A stretch of DNA of 64,000 bases from Pseudomonas leptonychotis (GCF_004920405.1 NZ_RFLV01000002.1:682001-746000); one strand, 5' to 3'; positions 42,898 to 53,421 are shown, numbered from the stretch's first letter. Program-made: numbers and translations. The notes: generated by a model not told the origin, from the sequence alone.

Positions 42898-43827
42898 TTA
42901 AACCAGTTTTTCCAGCTCAGGTACAGCGTCAAACAGATCAGCCACCAGACCGTAATCGGCCACCTGGAAGATCGGCGCTTCTTCGTCCTTGTTGATCGCA
43001 ACGATCACCTTGGAGTCTTTCATGCCGGCCAAGTGCTGGATCGCGCCGGAGATACCGACGGCGATGTACAGCTGTGGAGCAACGATCTTGCCGGTCTGAC
43101 CGACCTGCATATCGTTCGGTACGAAACCTGCGTCGACTGCGGCGCGCGAAGCACCTACAGCCGCGCCCAGCTTGTCGGCCAGGGCGTACAGGTGCTTGAA
43201 GTTGTCACCGTTTTGCATGCCACGGCCGCCGGAAACGACGATCTTGGCAGCAGTCAGTTCAGGACGGTCGGACTTGGCCAGCTCTTCACCGACAAAAGCC
43301 GATTTACCAGCGTCAGTTGCGCCGCCGACTGCTTCAACGGCAGCAGAACCACCTTCAGCAGCAACCGGATCAAAACCCGTGCTACGCACAGTGATCACTT
43401 TCACGGCAGCCGAAGACTGCACAGTAGCGATGGCGTTACCGGCGTAGATCGGACGCTTGAAAGTGTCAGCGCTTTCAACAGCGATGATTTCCGAGATCTG
43501 ATCAACGTCCAGCGCAGCGGCAACGCGCGGCAGGATGTTCTTACCGTTGCTGGTAGCAGCAGCCAGGATGTGGCTGTAGCCCTTGCCCAGCTCGGCAATC
43601 AATGGCGCAACGTTTTCCGGCAACTGGTGAGCAAAAGCAGCGTCGTCAGCAACCAGCACCTTGGCCACGCCAGCAATTTTGCCAGCAGCTTCGGCGGCTG
43701 CGCCGCATGCGGCACCGGCAACCAGAACGTGGATGTCGCCGCCGATCTTCGCAGCAGCTGCCACGGTGTTCAGCGTGGCAGGAGCCAGGGCGGCATTGGT
43801 GTGTTCAGCGATAACCAGGATAGTCAT
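42898..43827 (-). CDS. etfA: Electron transfer flavoprotein alpha subunit
   Basis: A 309-residue subunit that binds FAD and, with EtfB, takes electrons from acyl-CoA dehydrogenases (including AtuD). The N-terminal domain starts [20 protein letters not shown]; the C-terminal FAD domain has [11 protein letters not shown] near 200-210, [28 protein letters not shown] near 247-274 and the NKDEEAPIF segment near 280. The start ATG at 43827 directly abuts the etfB stop region, so the two are one transcript with etfB first. Confidence 0.96.
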   Translation of the reverse strand: MTILVIAEHTNAALAPATLNTVAAAAKIGGDIHVLVAGAACGAAAEAAGKIAGVAKVLVADDAAFAHQLPENVAPLIAELGKGYSHILAAATSNGKNILPRVAAALDVDQISEIIAVESADTFKRPIYAGNAIATVQSSAAVKVITVRSTGFDPVAAEGGSAAVEAVGGATDAGKSAFVGEELAKSDRPELTAAKIVVSGGRGMQNGDNFKHLYALADKLGAAVGASRAAVDAGFVPNDMQVGQTGKIVAPQLYIAVGISGAIQHLAGMKDSKVIVAINKDEEAPIFQVADYGLVADLFDAVPELEKLV

Positions 43828-44577
43828 TTAGATTACCTTCGCCTCGTTCTTCAGTTTCTCGACCAGTTCAGCCACGGACTTGACCTTGATACCAGCGCTG
43901 CGAGTAGCAGGCGCTTCGACTTTCAGGGTCTTGACGGTGGAAGCAGTGGAAACACCCAGGTCAGCCGGGGTAACGCTTTCCAGCGGCTTCTTCTTGGCCT
44001 TCATGATGTTCGGCAGCGACGCGTAGCGCGGCTCGTTGAGGCGCAGATCGGTGGTCACGATAGCCGGTAAGCTCAACGCAACAGTCTGCAGACCGCCGTC
44101 GATTTCGCGGGTTACGTTAACCTTGTCGCCAGCCACTTCAACCTTGGAGGCGAAGGTGCCCTGGCCAAAGCCAGTCAGCGCGCCCAGCATTTGCCCGGTT
44201 TGGTTGTTGTCGCTATCGATGGCCTGTTTGCCCATGATCACCAACTGCGGTTGCTCTTTGTCGACCACTGCCTTAAGCAGTTTGGCCACAGCCAGGGAGT
44301 TCAGCTCATCGCTGGACTCAACCAGAATGGCGCGATCAGCACCCAGCGCCAGCGCGGTACGCAACTGCTCTTGAGCAGTGGCCGGGCCGATGGTGACGAC
44401 AACGATTTCGCTCGCCACGCCTTTTTCTTTCAGACGTACAGCTTCTTCCACGGCGATTTCGCAGAAGGGGTTCATCGACATCTTGACGTTGGCAAGATCA
44501 ACGCCGCTGTTGTCCGCTTTGACGCGAACTTTGACGTTGTAGTCGACCACTCGTTTGACAGCTACAAGAACCTTCAT
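43828..44577 (-). CDS. etfB: Electron transfer flavoprotein beta subunit
   Basis: A 249-residue subunit (family length about 250) that binds AMP and carries the recognition loop for partner dehydrogenases. It starts [17 protein letters not shown] at ATG 44577; a longer in-frame extension reads as non-coding and was rejected. The signature block [20 protein letters not shown] lies near 40-60 and the loop [12 protein letters not shown] is seen as [13 protein letters not shown] near 190-203. First gene of etfBA, divergent from ETF-QO, with a PsrA-type palindrome in the shared control region. Confidence 0.96.
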   Translation of the reverse strand: MKVLVAVKRVVDYNVKVRVKADNSGVDLANVKMSMNPFCEIAVEEAVRLKEKGVASEIVVVTIGPATAQEQLRTALALGADRAILVESSDELNSLAVAKLLKAVVDKEQPQLVIMGKQAIDSDNNQTGQMLGALTGFGQGTFASKVEVAGDKVNVTREIDGGLQTVALSLPAIVTTDLRLNEPRYASLPNIMKAKKKPLESVTPADLGVSTASTVKTLKVEAPATRSAGIKVKSVAELVEKLKNEAKVI

Positions 44578-44897
44578 GGATTCCTCGTTACTCTCCGGTG
44601 AATAAGAATGTCGCCAGAAGCGAACATGGCGGGAACAGCAGGCCGGCCGGAACCGGGAGTCGGCCAATAACGGCAGACATAAAACCGCCCACATCTTGAC
44701 CGCACGACCTAGACTGGTCAATACAACGGAGCGGCCAATCGTCAGCGATGTAGTAAGATTCTAACAGCCCTACAGAAAATTCAAACAAACGTTTGTATTG
44801 GCCCATTCGAAGGGTCTGGATATAATGCGCCAGCATCGCTCACGGAACGAGCTCGATCGCCAAATAAAATTAGAGAGCCCTGAGTAGGAGATAGCCT
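44578..44897. promoter_or_regulatory. Divergent control region of etfBA and ETF-QO
   Basis: A 320-bp gap. For ETF-QO (+) the -10 TATAAT is at 44821-44826, with TTGGCC at 44798-44803 (17-bp spacing). For etfB (-) a TAGAAT -10 at 44758-44763 pairs with a TTTGAA-like -35 within the palindrome region. The palindrome itself is listed separately. The remaining 170 bp before etfB would be its leader. No coding frame is credible. Confidence 0.6.
44782..44796. promoter_or_regulatory. PsrA-type palindrome in the etf divergent promoter
   Basis: CAAAC-AAAC-GTTTG (44782-44795), with the inner perfect palindrome ACAAACGTTTGT at 44785-44796. It fits the PsrA consensus (G/C)AAAC-N2-4-GTTT(G/C). It abuts the ETF-QO -35 and overlaps the -35 zone of the etfB promoter, so PsrA could repress both. 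Confidence 0.68.
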
Positions 44898-46562
44898 GTG
44901 GAACGCGAATTTATGGAATTCGACGTCGTCATCGTCGGCGCCGGCCCAGCTGGTTTGTCCGCCGCCTGCCGACTGAAGCAGAAAGCCGCCGAAGCCGGCA
45001 AAGAAATCAGCGTCTGCGTGGTCGAAAAAGGCTCCGAAGTCGGCGCACACATTCTGTCCGGCGCGGTGTTCGAACCACGTGCATTGAACGAACTGTTCCC
45101 TGACTGGAAAGAGCTCGGCGCACCGCTGAATACCCCGGTCAAGCGCGATGACATCTACGTACTGACCAGTGCGGAAAAATCTACTCGGGTGCCCGACCTG
45201 TTTGTGCCCAAGACCATGCACAACGAAGGCAACTACATTATCTCGCTGGGTAACCTGTGCCGCTGGCTGGCTCAGCAGGCAGAGAATCTCGGTGTAGAAA
45301 TCTACCCTGGCTTCGCCGCTCAGGAAGCGCTGATCAACGAAGCAGGCGCGGTCTACGGCATTCTCACCGGTGACCTCGGCGTCGACCGTGAAGGCAACCC
45401 GAAAGAGGGTTATTACACCCCTGGCATGGAACTGCGTGCCAAATACACCCTATTCGCAGAAGGCTGCCGTGGCCACATCGGCAAGCAACTAATCAAACAA
45501 TACAACCTCGACTCCGAAGCCGACGCCCAGCATTACGGCATTGGCATCAAGGAAATCTGGGACATCGACCCCGCTAAACACGAACAAGGCCTGGTCGTTC
45601 ACACTGCCGGCTGGCCGCTGGATATCGTTGCCAGTGAAAACACCGGCGGCTCCTTCCTCTACCACCTGGAAAATAACCAGGTAGTAGTCGGCCTGATTGT
45701 CGATCTGTCTTACAGCAACCCGCATCTTTCGCCGTTTGATGAATTCCAGCGCTACAAGCATCACCCGGTGATTGCCCAGTACCTGGAAGGCGGCAAGCGC
45801 GTTTCTTATGGCGCCCGCGCCATTTGCAAGGGCGGCCTCAACTCGCTGCCGAAGATGGTCTTCAACGGTGGCGCCCTCATCGGTTGCGACCTTGGCACCC
45901 TGAACTTCGCCAAGATCAAGGGCAGCCACACCGCCATGAAATCCGGCATGCTCGCTGCCGACGCCGTGGCTGACGCACTGTTTGCTGGCAAAGAAGGCGG
46001 TGATCAGCTGACTGGCTACGTAGACGCATTCAAGGCCAGCTGGCTGTACGACGAGCTGTTCCGCAGCCGTAACTTCGGCCCGGCACTGCACAAGTTTGGC
46101 CCGCTGATCGGTGGTGGTATCAACTGGCTCGACCAGAACATCTTCGGTGGCAAGATTCCTTTCACCCTGCATGACACCAAGCCGGATTACGCGTGCTTGA
46201 AGCTAGCTGCAGACGCGCCGAAAATCAGCTACCCGAAACCCGACGGCAAGCTCAGCTTCGACAAGCTCAGCTCGGTATTCCTCTCCAACACCAACCATGA
46301 AGAGGAACAACCCTGCCACCTGAAGCTCACCGACCCGAGCATTCCGCTGGACAAAAACCTGCCGATGTACGACGAACCGGCACAGCGTTACTGCCCGGCC
46401 GGCGTATACGAAATCGTGACCAAGGAAGACGGCGAGAAGAAATTCCAGATCAACGCGCAGAACTGCGTGCACTGCAAAACCTGTGACATCAAGGACCCTG
46501 CCCAGAACATCAACTGGGTCGCCCCTGAAGGCACAGGCGGGCCTAACTACCCCAACATGTAA
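44898..46562 (+). CDS. Electron transfer flavoprotein-ubiquinone oxidoreductase (ETF-QO)
   Basis: A 554-residue membrane-associated enzyme that moves electrons from ETF to ubiquinone. FAD motif VIVGAGPAGLSAA near residues 10-22, a substrate/quinone domain in the middle, and a C-terminal 4Fe-4S ferredoxin-like region with CPAGVYEI and CVHCKTCDIKDP (near 494 and 526-537), giving four cysteines. The start is a GTG at 44898 preceded by TAGGAG at 7 nt; the ATG at 44913 is an alternative. A terminator follows at about 46613-46640, just before the IS3 element. Confidence 0.95.
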   Translation: MEREFMEFDVVIVGAGPAGLSAACRLKQKAAEAGKEISVCVVEKGSEVGAHILSGAVFEPRALNELFPDWKELGAPLNTPVKRDDIYVLTSAEKSTRVPDLFVPKTMHNEGNYIISLGNLCRWLAQQAENLGVEIYPGFAAQEALINEAGAVYGILTGDLGVDREGNPKEGYYTPGMELRAKYTLFAEGCRGHIGKQLIKQYNLDSEADAQHYGIGIKEIWDIDPAKHEQGLVVHTAGWPLDIVASENTGGSFLYHLENNQVVVGLIVDLSYSNPHLSPFDEFQRYKHHPVIAQYLEGGKRVSYGARAICKGGLNSLPKMVFNGGALIGCDLGTLNFAKIKGSHTAMKSGMLAADAVADALFAGKEGGDQLTGYVDAFKASWLYDELFRSRNFGPALHKFGPLIGGGINWLDQNIFGGKIPFTLHDTKPDYACLKLAADAPKISYPKPDGKLSFDKLSSVFLSNTNHEEEQPCHLKLTDPSIPLDKNLPMYDEPAQRYCPAGVYEIVTKEDGEKKFQINAQNCVHCKTCDIKDPAQNINWVAPEGTGGPNYPNM

Positions 46563-46612
46563 GAACCGCCTCGTATCGCTGCGCGTCGGCGAGAAAAGCT
46601 CTTAAAGCACGG

Positions 46613-46640
46613 AAAAGGCTCTCTCGGGAGCCTTTTTTAT
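46613..46640 (+). terminator. Rho-independent terminator after ETF-QO
   Basis: A GGC-rich stem closing on GAGCC, flanked by AAAA on the left and TTTTTT on the right, about 50 bp after the stop. The IS3 element is inserted just downstream, so the terminator is intact. Confidence 0.85.
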
Positions 46641-46699
46641 TTACATTGTCCCGTCCTGAATAAGGTTTACACCTTTATGTCCTTTTTCAGGAGAGTTCC

Positions 46700-47101
46700 A
46701 TGACAGAAGGTGAACGACGCAGTCAGCGAGATTATTCGTTGGCTTTTAAACTGGCGATTGTCGATCAGGTCGAAAAAGGCGAACTTAGCTACAAAGCAGC
46801 TCAAGACCGCTATGGCATCCAGGGACGATCAACCGTGTTGGTTTGGTTGCGCAAGCATGGTCGTCAAGATTGGAGCCAAGGCGCCTCCATCCGAGCTGGC
46901 AGGAGCCGTGTCATGACCGGCCCCAAGTTACCGCTGACTCCCGAGCAGCGCATCAAAGAGCTGGAGCAGCGGCTCGAAGTGGCGACACAGAAAGCCCAGC
47001 TTTTCGAAGCCGTGGTGGATGTATTGAAGACCGACTACGGTGTCTCGATCGTAAAAAAGCGACCCGGCAAGTCCTCACGCATAGACACGTCGAAGGGCTA
47101 A
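46700..47101 (+). CDS. IS3-family transposase OrfA (HTH, leucine zipper)
   Basis: A 133-residue DNA-binding protein: helix-turn-helix in about residues 10-60 (YSLAFKLAIVDQVEKGELS, YGIQGRSTVLVWLRKHG), then a coiled-coil region (RIKELEQRLEVATQKAQLFE) for dimerisation. In codons 118-120 (47051-47059) the slippery A-AAA-AAG sits in frame, so a fraction of ribosomes shift to -1 and make the OrfAB transposase. CAGGAG lies before the ATG at 46700. Confidence 0.9.
   Translation: MTEGERRSQRDYSLAFKLAIVDQVEKGELSYKAAQDRYGIQGRSTVLVWLRKHGRQDWSQGASIRAGRSRVMTGPKLPLTPEQRIKELEQRLEVATQKAQLFEAVVDVLKTDYGVSIVKKRPGKSSRIDTSKG
47053..47059 (+). other. Programmed -1 frameshift site A-AAA-AAG
   Basis: The heptamer is aligned with the orfA reading frame (GTA AAA AAG). 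A -1 slip continues as KKATRQVLTHRHVEG in the orfB frame, which is then open to 47637. This is the classic IS3 control signal. Confidence 0.85.
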
Positions 47102-47921
47102 CTATTGGCAGGGCTTGCCAGTTCATGGGGATTAGTCGTCAGGCTCACTACAAACGCAATCGAGCGATTGACGGTAGGACAGATGAAGCAGAAAGCGTCG
47201 CGCGGTACGTTCGCCACATTCGGATGCGCCAGCCGCGAGTGGGCACCCGCAAACTGCATTATCTTCTGCATCAACAATCGAACCCTGAGCTGAAAGTAGG
47301 CCGTGATCGACTCCTCAGCATCTTGGCCGAGCATCGTCTACTGGTGCTGCCCAAGAGGGCATACCACAAAACCACGCAGAGTTTTCATCGCTTTTATCGG
47401 CACCCCAACCTGCTCAAGGAAGGGCCTGGACAGGTGATTGCAACAGCCTCCGAAGATGTCTGGGTGGCCGACATCACGTATCTCCCCGGGCAGCGTGATC
47501 CGTTGTATTTGAGCCTGGTTACAGACGCGTTCTCACGCAAAATAGTGGGTCATCACGTGCACCAAAGTCTGCATGCAGACTCCGTTGCTAAAGCCTTCAC
47601 GGCGGCGTTACGTACACGGCGTAAAGCAGTTCGCTGATTCATCACTCAGATCGTGGGATCCAGTACTGCTCAGCGCTGTACCAAGCGTTGCTCCAACGCC
47701 ATGAGGTGCGCTGCTCAATGACTGACGGCTATGACTGCTACCAGAATGCGCTGGCTGAGCGGGTGAATGGGATTTTGAAGATGGAGTTTTTGCCTGAGCG
47801 CTTTGAAAGCCTTGAACAGGCCCGACAGCTCGTTGGTGAGGCTGTGCATATCTATAACACCGAGCGACCCCATTTAGCCCTGAAATACAAAACGCCCGAT
47901 GCAATGCATCGGGCGCTGTAG
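47054..47921 (+). pseudogene. IS3-family transposase OrfB (rve integrase core), frameshifted
   Basis: The DDE integrase. From the slip site the frame gives GLTIGRACQFMGISRQAHYK, a HTH_21-like domain, then the catalytic core with the first Asp in VWVADITYLPG. Around 47630 the frame ends (RRKAVR then TGA at 47635) while the next frame continues LIHHSDRGIQYCSALYQALL with the second Asp, and NALAERVNGILK with the catalytic Glu, to the stop at 47919-47921. Alignment by eye shows little or nothing missing, so a one-base loss (or two-base gain) near 47633 has split the gene. Confidence 0.85.
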
Positions 47922-47977
47922 GCCTCACGGGCTAGCTGAAACGGTGTAAACCTATTTAAGGACTAGACACATCTCAC

Positions 47978-49724
<1,747 letters not shown>

Positions 49725-49745
49725 GGGTGAACTCACAATCAATCC

Positions 49746-50270
49746 TTAATAAAGAGGCGCAGCAGCCCAGACCGGGCAAGCAGCCTCATCAATCTGAACC
49801 GCACAGTGAACCGGCACCCGCGCAAATAGCGCCAACACGTCGCTGTTGCGCATGCGCACACAGCCGTGCGACAGCGCTACGCCCATGGGCTCACTGTCCG
49901 GCGTACCGTGTATGTAGATGTAGCGGCGGAAGGTATCGACCTGGCCCAAACGATTGCGCCCAGGCTCGCGACCACTCAACCAGAGGATGCGGCTGAGAAC
50001 CCAGTCACGCCCGGGAAACTGTGCATGCAATTCAGGCGACCAGACTTCGCCGGTCCAGCGCCGCCCGCGTAGCACCGCTGCGCCTGGCAAGCCATCACCT
50101 ATCTTCGCACGCACCTGATGCAAGCCTCTGGGCGTGCAGCCGGAACCATTTTGCTCGCCAGAACCATTAAGCGCGGTGGAGACAGGCAGACGCACTTGCA
50201 GCTGCCCATTGGCAAAGCCATACAGACACTGATCAGCGAGGGAGATATGGAGGAAATCGAGGACACTCAT
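49746..50270 (-). CDS. L,D-transpeptidase (YkuD) family protein
   Basis: A 174-residue YkuD-domain protein with the catalytic motif HGTPDSEPMGVALSHGCVRM near residues 122-141, which holds the conserved His and the nucleophile Cys in SHGCVRM. This family forms 3-3 peptidoglycan crosslinks or attaches lipoproteins. No signal peptide is seen at the N-terminus (MSVLDFLHISLADQCLY), which is unusual for an enzyme acting in the periplasm. It lies 21 bp before nagZ on the same strand and could be co-transcribed. Confidence 0.86.
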   Translation of the reverse strand: MSVLDFLHISLADQCLYGFANGQLQVRLPVSTALNGSGEQNGSGCTPRGLHQVRAKIGDGLPGAAVLRGRRWTGEVWSPELHAQFPGRDWVLSRILWLSGREPGRNRLGQVDTFRRYIYIHGTPDSEPMGVALSHGCVRMRNSDVLALFARVPVHCAVQIDEAACPVWAAAPLY

Positions 50271-50317
50271 GGGCAGCTAGCTTAGCGGATAGCATCCACC
50301 AAGCCCACCCGAGCAAG

Positions 50318-51025
50318 TCAAACTTTACTAGGAATAACTGACGCTTTCGCACGTGGCCTGAGCTGGGCACTGGCCAACGCTTCGTCGGTCAGGCCGGTTT
50401 CCGAACGCATACCCGCAGCCAGGAACGGCACCATCAGGCGCATGACCTGCTCGAGCGAGGTACTCACACCAAAATCAGTTTCGGACATGGCCCGTAGCGC
50501 CTTGATCCCCGACATGCTGAACGCTGCAGCTCCCAGCATAAAGTGCACACGCCAAAACAACTCAAGCGGCGGAATACGCGGAGCGGCTTCATGCACCAAC
50601 TGCATGTAACGACGGAACACCTTGCCGTAAACCTCTTCCAAATACTTGCGCAGGTGACCCTGACTCTGGCTAAACGCCAAACCCAGCAAGCGCATGAAGA
50701 TTGAAAGATCGTTACCACTGCGCGGCTTTACCGCCAATGCCTGCTCGACCAGCAACTCAAGCAGTTCTTCCAGGCTAACTTTGCTTTCCGGCTTAGCCTG
50801 CCGGCGATCCAGCTCACGTTCCAGGCTTACGCAGAAAGGCCCGAGAAAGCGTGAAAAAACCGCCTGAATCAGGGCCTTCTTGGAGCCGAAATGATAGTTC
50901 ACTGCGGCGAGATTGACTCCCGCCTTGCTGGTGATCAAACGCAGAGAGGTTTCAGCGAAACCCTTCTCCGCAAAAAGCTGCTCTGCCGCATCGAGAATGC
51001 GTTCAACGGTTTCCGACTGGGCCAT
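50318..51025 (-). CDS. psrA: TetR-family fatty-acid-responsive regulator PsrA
   Basis: A 235-residue TetR regulator. HTH at about residues 8-55 (VERILDAAEQLFAEKGFAET, ITSKAGVNLAAVNYHFGSKKA), then a ligand domain that in Pseudomonas senses long-chain fatty acids. PsrA represses itself and the fadBA operon and activates rpoS. I chose ATG 51025 (MAQSETVERIL), the conserved start, over ATGs at 51037 and 51049. Two overlapping PsrA palindromes lie 18-44 bp upstream, supporting autoregulation. Confidence 0.93.
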   Translation of the reverse strand: MAQSETVERILDAAEQLFAEKGFAETSLRLITSKAGVNLAAVNYHFGSKKALIQAVFSRFLGPFCVSLERELDRRQAKPESKVSLEELLELLVEQALAVKPRSGNDLSIFMRLLGLAFSQSQGHLRKYLEEVYGKVFRRYMQLVHEAAPRIPPLELFWRVHFMLGAAAFSMSGIKALRAMSETDFGVSTSLEQVMRLMVPFLAAGMRSETGLTDEALASAQLRPRAKASVIPSKV

Positions 51026-51042
51026 GACTCTTTTCATCTGAA

Positions 51043-51069
51043 CAAACACTTGTTTGAAACATACGTTTC
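51043..51069. promoter_or_regulatory. Two overlapping PsrA operators upstream of psrA
   Basis: CAAAC-ACTT-GTTTG (51043-51056) and GAAAC-ATAC-GTTTC (51056-51069) both match (G/C)AAAC-N4-GTTT(G/C) exactly. They share one base and lie just before the psrA start, where PsrA autorepression is known in Pseudomonas. Confidence 0.82.
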
Positions 51070-51251
51070 AGCTGCCCGCCTTGTCAAGCCGGACAAACCA
51101 TCTTGTGGCCGGGTAGTCACACACACCTGACTGAACACAGCCGTCCTAACTAGACGCCCAGTGGACACCGCAAGTAACAGTGCAGTGCAGCCAACCTAAA
51201 GAAGGTGAATTGAGTAGAGATCAGAACGCAAGGATTGCCAATCGTCGATCA

Positions 51252-51286
51252 CTGTATATAATCCCAGTCACTGTACAAAAAAACAG
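51252..51286. promoter_or_regulatory. Two LexA (SOS) boxes upstream of lexA
   Basis: CTGTATATAATCCCAG (51252-51267) and CTGTACAAAAAAACAG (51271-51286) both follow CTG-N10-CAG. The second ends 8 bp before the lexA ATG. Two adjacent boxes are typical of lexA autoregulation. Confidence 0.92.
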
Positions 51287-51294
51287 AGCCGACC

Positions 51295-51906
51295 ATGCTA
51301 AAACTAACGCCGCGCCAAGCTGAAATTCTCGCCTTCATCAAGCAATGCCTTGAAGACAACGGCTACCCGCCTACCCGTGCGGAGATCGCCTTGAAACTGG
51401 GGTTCAAATCACCCAATGCAGCGGAAGAACACCTCAAGGCCCTGGCTCGCAAGGGTGCAATCGAAATGACCCCGGGGGCTTCGCGCGGCATTCGCATTCC
51501 AGGTTTTGAACCTCACGCCGAGGAAGATGAAGGCCTGCCGGTGATTGGTCGCGTCGCCGCAGGCGCGCCGATTCTGGCGCAGCAACATATCGAAGAGTCT
51601 TGCAAGATCAATCCAGACTTCTTCCACCCCAAAGCCGATTACCTCTTGCGTGTACGTGGCATGAGCATGAAAGACATCGGCATCTTTGACGGTGACTTGC
51701 TAGCCGTACATACCACACGTGAGGCCCGGAACGGGCAGGTGGTAGTGGCACGCATTGATGATGAAGTCACGGTCAAACGCTTCAAGCGTGAAGGTAACAA
51801 AGTCTGGTTGATCGCCGAAAACCCGGAGTTCGCGCCGATCGAAGTAAACCTGGAAGAACAAGATTTGATTATTGAAGGCCTAAGCGTCGGTGTTATACGC
51901 CGCTAG
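51295..51906 (+). CDS. lexA: SOS repressor LexA
   Basis: A 203-residue repressor-protease. The winged HTH is residues 1-65 ([33 protein letters not shown]). The self-cleavage Ala-Gly lies in RVAAGAP near residue 85. The catalytic Ser is in [12 protein letters not shown] near 120 and the Lys in EVTVKRF near 160. RecA filaments trigger autocleavage and derepression. It is followed by sulA on the same strand, so the pair forms an SOS operon under the two upstream boxes. Confidence 0.97.
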   Translation: MLKLTPRQAEILAFIKQCLEDNGYPPTRAEIALKLGFKSPNAAEEHLKALARKGAIEMTPGASRGIRIPGFEPHAEEDEGLPVIGRVAAGAPILAQQHIEESCKINPDFFHPKADYLLRVRGMSMKDIGIFDGDLLAVHTTREARNGQVVVARIDDEVTVKRFKREGNKVWLIAENPEFAPIEVNLEEQDLIIEGLSVGVIRR

Positions 51907-51991
51907 CAGGGCATTAAAAAAGCAGGTGGGGCCTTTCTAACGCACTATCGATAACGCAGGCGGTTTGCTAACACCTGCTGGTGGAGGATCT

Positions 51992-52468
51992 ATGCAGTTC
52001 CCGCAATCACTGGACCGTACACAACTGCCGCTGTTCGATGCGTTTATGGCCTCGACAGTGCCACCATTACTTGCCGATAGCAGCGAACTGCCTTGGCAGG
52101 ATAGCGAGGGCGATGCATTCAGTGAGTTGTCGCTACGCGGCCCCGCAGGGCATTGCCTCAATCTACTTGCACCCATATTGCGTGAGCTCAGCGAGAACCA
52201 CGACGAGCGCTGGCTGACCCTTGTAGCGCCGCCCTTAAGCCTGACTCAGAGCTGGCTTCGCGAGGCAGGCCTTAACCGCGAACGCATCCTGCTGCTGCAC
52301 CCGCGCGGCAAGCAGAGCGCATTAGAATTAGCGCAACACGCTCTGAAACTGGGGCGTAGCCACACGGTCGTCAGCTGGCTGCATCCGCTTGAGCGCCACG
52401 CACGTCAACGCCTCGAGCACGCGGCCCGCCAAGGTACGGCGCAAAGCTTGAATATCAGCTTGGGATGA
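51992..52468 (+). CDS. sulA: SOS cell-division inhibitor SulA
   Basis: A 158-residue inhibitor that blocks FtsZ during the SOS response. It starts at ATG 51992 with GGAGGATCT just upstream; a longer in-frame start at 51965 was rejected. The SulA-type core includes LVAPPLSLTQSWLREAGLN near 78-96 and the RAHSLxRAALQ-like LELAQHALKLGRSHTVVSWL near 116-135. It lies 85 bp after lexA, and I saw no strong terminator between them, so it should be induced with lexA. Confidence 0.87.
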   Translation: MQFPQSLDRTQLPLFDAFMASTVPPLLADSSELPWQDSEGDAFSELSLRGPAGHCLNLLAPILRELSENHDERWLTLVAPPLSLTQSWLREAGLNRERILLLHPRGKQSALELAQHALKLGRSHTVVSWLHPLERHARQRLEHAARQGTAQSLNISLG

Positions 52469-52590
52469 TTAGTCACAGAGGCGCACAAGGATTGTGCGTG
52501 TCAGCCGTCAGATAGAGTCAATATTTGCTGTGAGAAGGGTCTGCGTAAGGGCAGTAGCATTTTAAAGCAGCACTCAGCCGAACTCTGCAA

Positions 52591-52824
52591 TCAATGCAGA
52601 ACCCGCGGCCCTTCTTCATGTTGAAAGTTATTTTCTGCCAAACGACCAGCCATCTGCACGCCTACGTTAAGCATGGCCTTGGCCACCTCGACATGCTGGC
52701 CCTGTAGGAACGCTTTGGCGTCGGCAGAAAAATCCAGCACCACTAACGACTCTTCATCCTCTGCTCGGCGCAAAGCAATGCGCCCATCAGGCAGTTCGAC
52801 AATTTCTAGGAAGGATGTAGGCAT
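52591..52824 (-). CDS. Small conserved hypothetical protein
   Basis: A 77-residue acidic protein (MPTSFLEIVELPDGRIALRR, then EESLVVLDFSADAKAFL) with a short beta-rich start and a helical C-terminus. It has no signal peptide. A protein of this type sits between sulA and topA in other pseudomonads as I recall. Function unknown. Confidence 0.7.
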   Translation of the reverse strand: MPTSFLEIVELPDGRIALRRAEDEESLVVLDFSADAKAFLQGQHVEVAKAMLNVGVQMAGRLAENNFQHEEGPRVLH

Positions 52825-52902
52825 TGGTTTAGCTCTCCACGTAAGACCACCATTGTAACAGCCGACCTAGGCTCCCCCTAGTCCGCCGGTCCAATCAGCG
52901 GC

Positions 52903-53421
52903 TTACCACTCGCTCAATGTTTCCCGAAAGCGCTGCGCTAGAGCCTTCAACTGCTGCCGCCACGTCTCCAAAGCCTGATGAGCTAGAGGCTCAACTTCTT
53001 CGTCGAGGCTGATCGCTGTGATTAGCGCTGTAGTCGGGTCAACTTTGCTTTTCTTGCCGGCTTGCGGTGGCTGAAAAAGCGCTGCATAGGCATTGAGCAA
53101 CTCAGTTACCCAGCTACCGGGGGACTGCGCCAGCTCAACCAGCTCACCTAACTCCTGACTCGGCGCAGCGCTCAGCACCGCTGACGTGAGAAAGCTTTCA
53201 ACGCGCGGGGCCGCACTGTCGGGCAAACGATAGTAACCAGCAATTTCATGGCACAACCCAAGCAGAGCACCATAAAGATGGAACAGCGCTGCTTCGCGCT
53301 CTGCCTGAATCAAAGCCAGCGCATTCATGCTTTGCGCTTGTTCGGCCTTACGCCAGGACTCCAGTGCCAAGCCTGCATAGAAAATTTTCTGATTGGTACG
53401 GGTATAGAGTTCATTGGCCAT
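52903..53421 (-). CDS. Conserved hypothetical protein (DUF6586-like)
   Basis: A 172-residue helical cytoplasmic protein starting MANELYTRTNQKIFYAGLAL, with GGAGG 8 nt before ATG 53421; a longer in-frame start at 53469 has no ribosome site. Blocks AEREAALFHLYGALLGLCHEI and a C-terminal LETWRQQLKALAQRFRETLSEW stand out. It belongs to the small family found next to topA in pseudomonads. Function unknown. Confidence 0.78.
   Translation of the reverse strand: MANELYTRTNQKIFYAGLALESWRKAEQAQSMNALALIQAEREAALFHLYGALLGLCHEIAGYYRLPDSAAPRVESFLTSAVLSAAPSQELGELVELAQSPGSWVTELLNAYAALFQPPQAGKKSKVDPTTALITAISLDEEVEPLAHQALETWRQQLKALAQRFRETLSEW

Larger units (their letters stand above)
46647..47969 (+). mobile_element. 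IS3-family insertion sequence (1323 bp)
   Basis: The ends are imperfect inverted repeats: TGTCCCGTCCTGAATAAGG then TTTACACC on the left, matched by TGTCTAGTCCTTAAATAGG then TTTACACC on the right (22 of 27 identical). A 3-bp direct repeat CAT (46644-46646 and 47970-47972) flanks it, the normal IS3 target duplication. Inside are orfA and an orfB joined by an A-AAA-AAG slip site. orfB carries one extra frame disruption, so this copy looks inactive on its own. It separates ETF-QO from the methylthioinosine phosphorylase gene. Confidence 0.92.

Noticed and set aside
44578..44721. N-terminal extension of EtfB upstream of 44577
   Set aside because: EtfB of normal length begins at 44577 with the conserved MKVLVAVKR; the extension has no family similarity.
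47051..47101. The orfA-orfB junction of the IS3 element as a disabling mutation
   Set aside because: The A-AAA-AAG heptamer in frame shows it is the normal programmed -1 shift; the disabling break is the later one near 47633.
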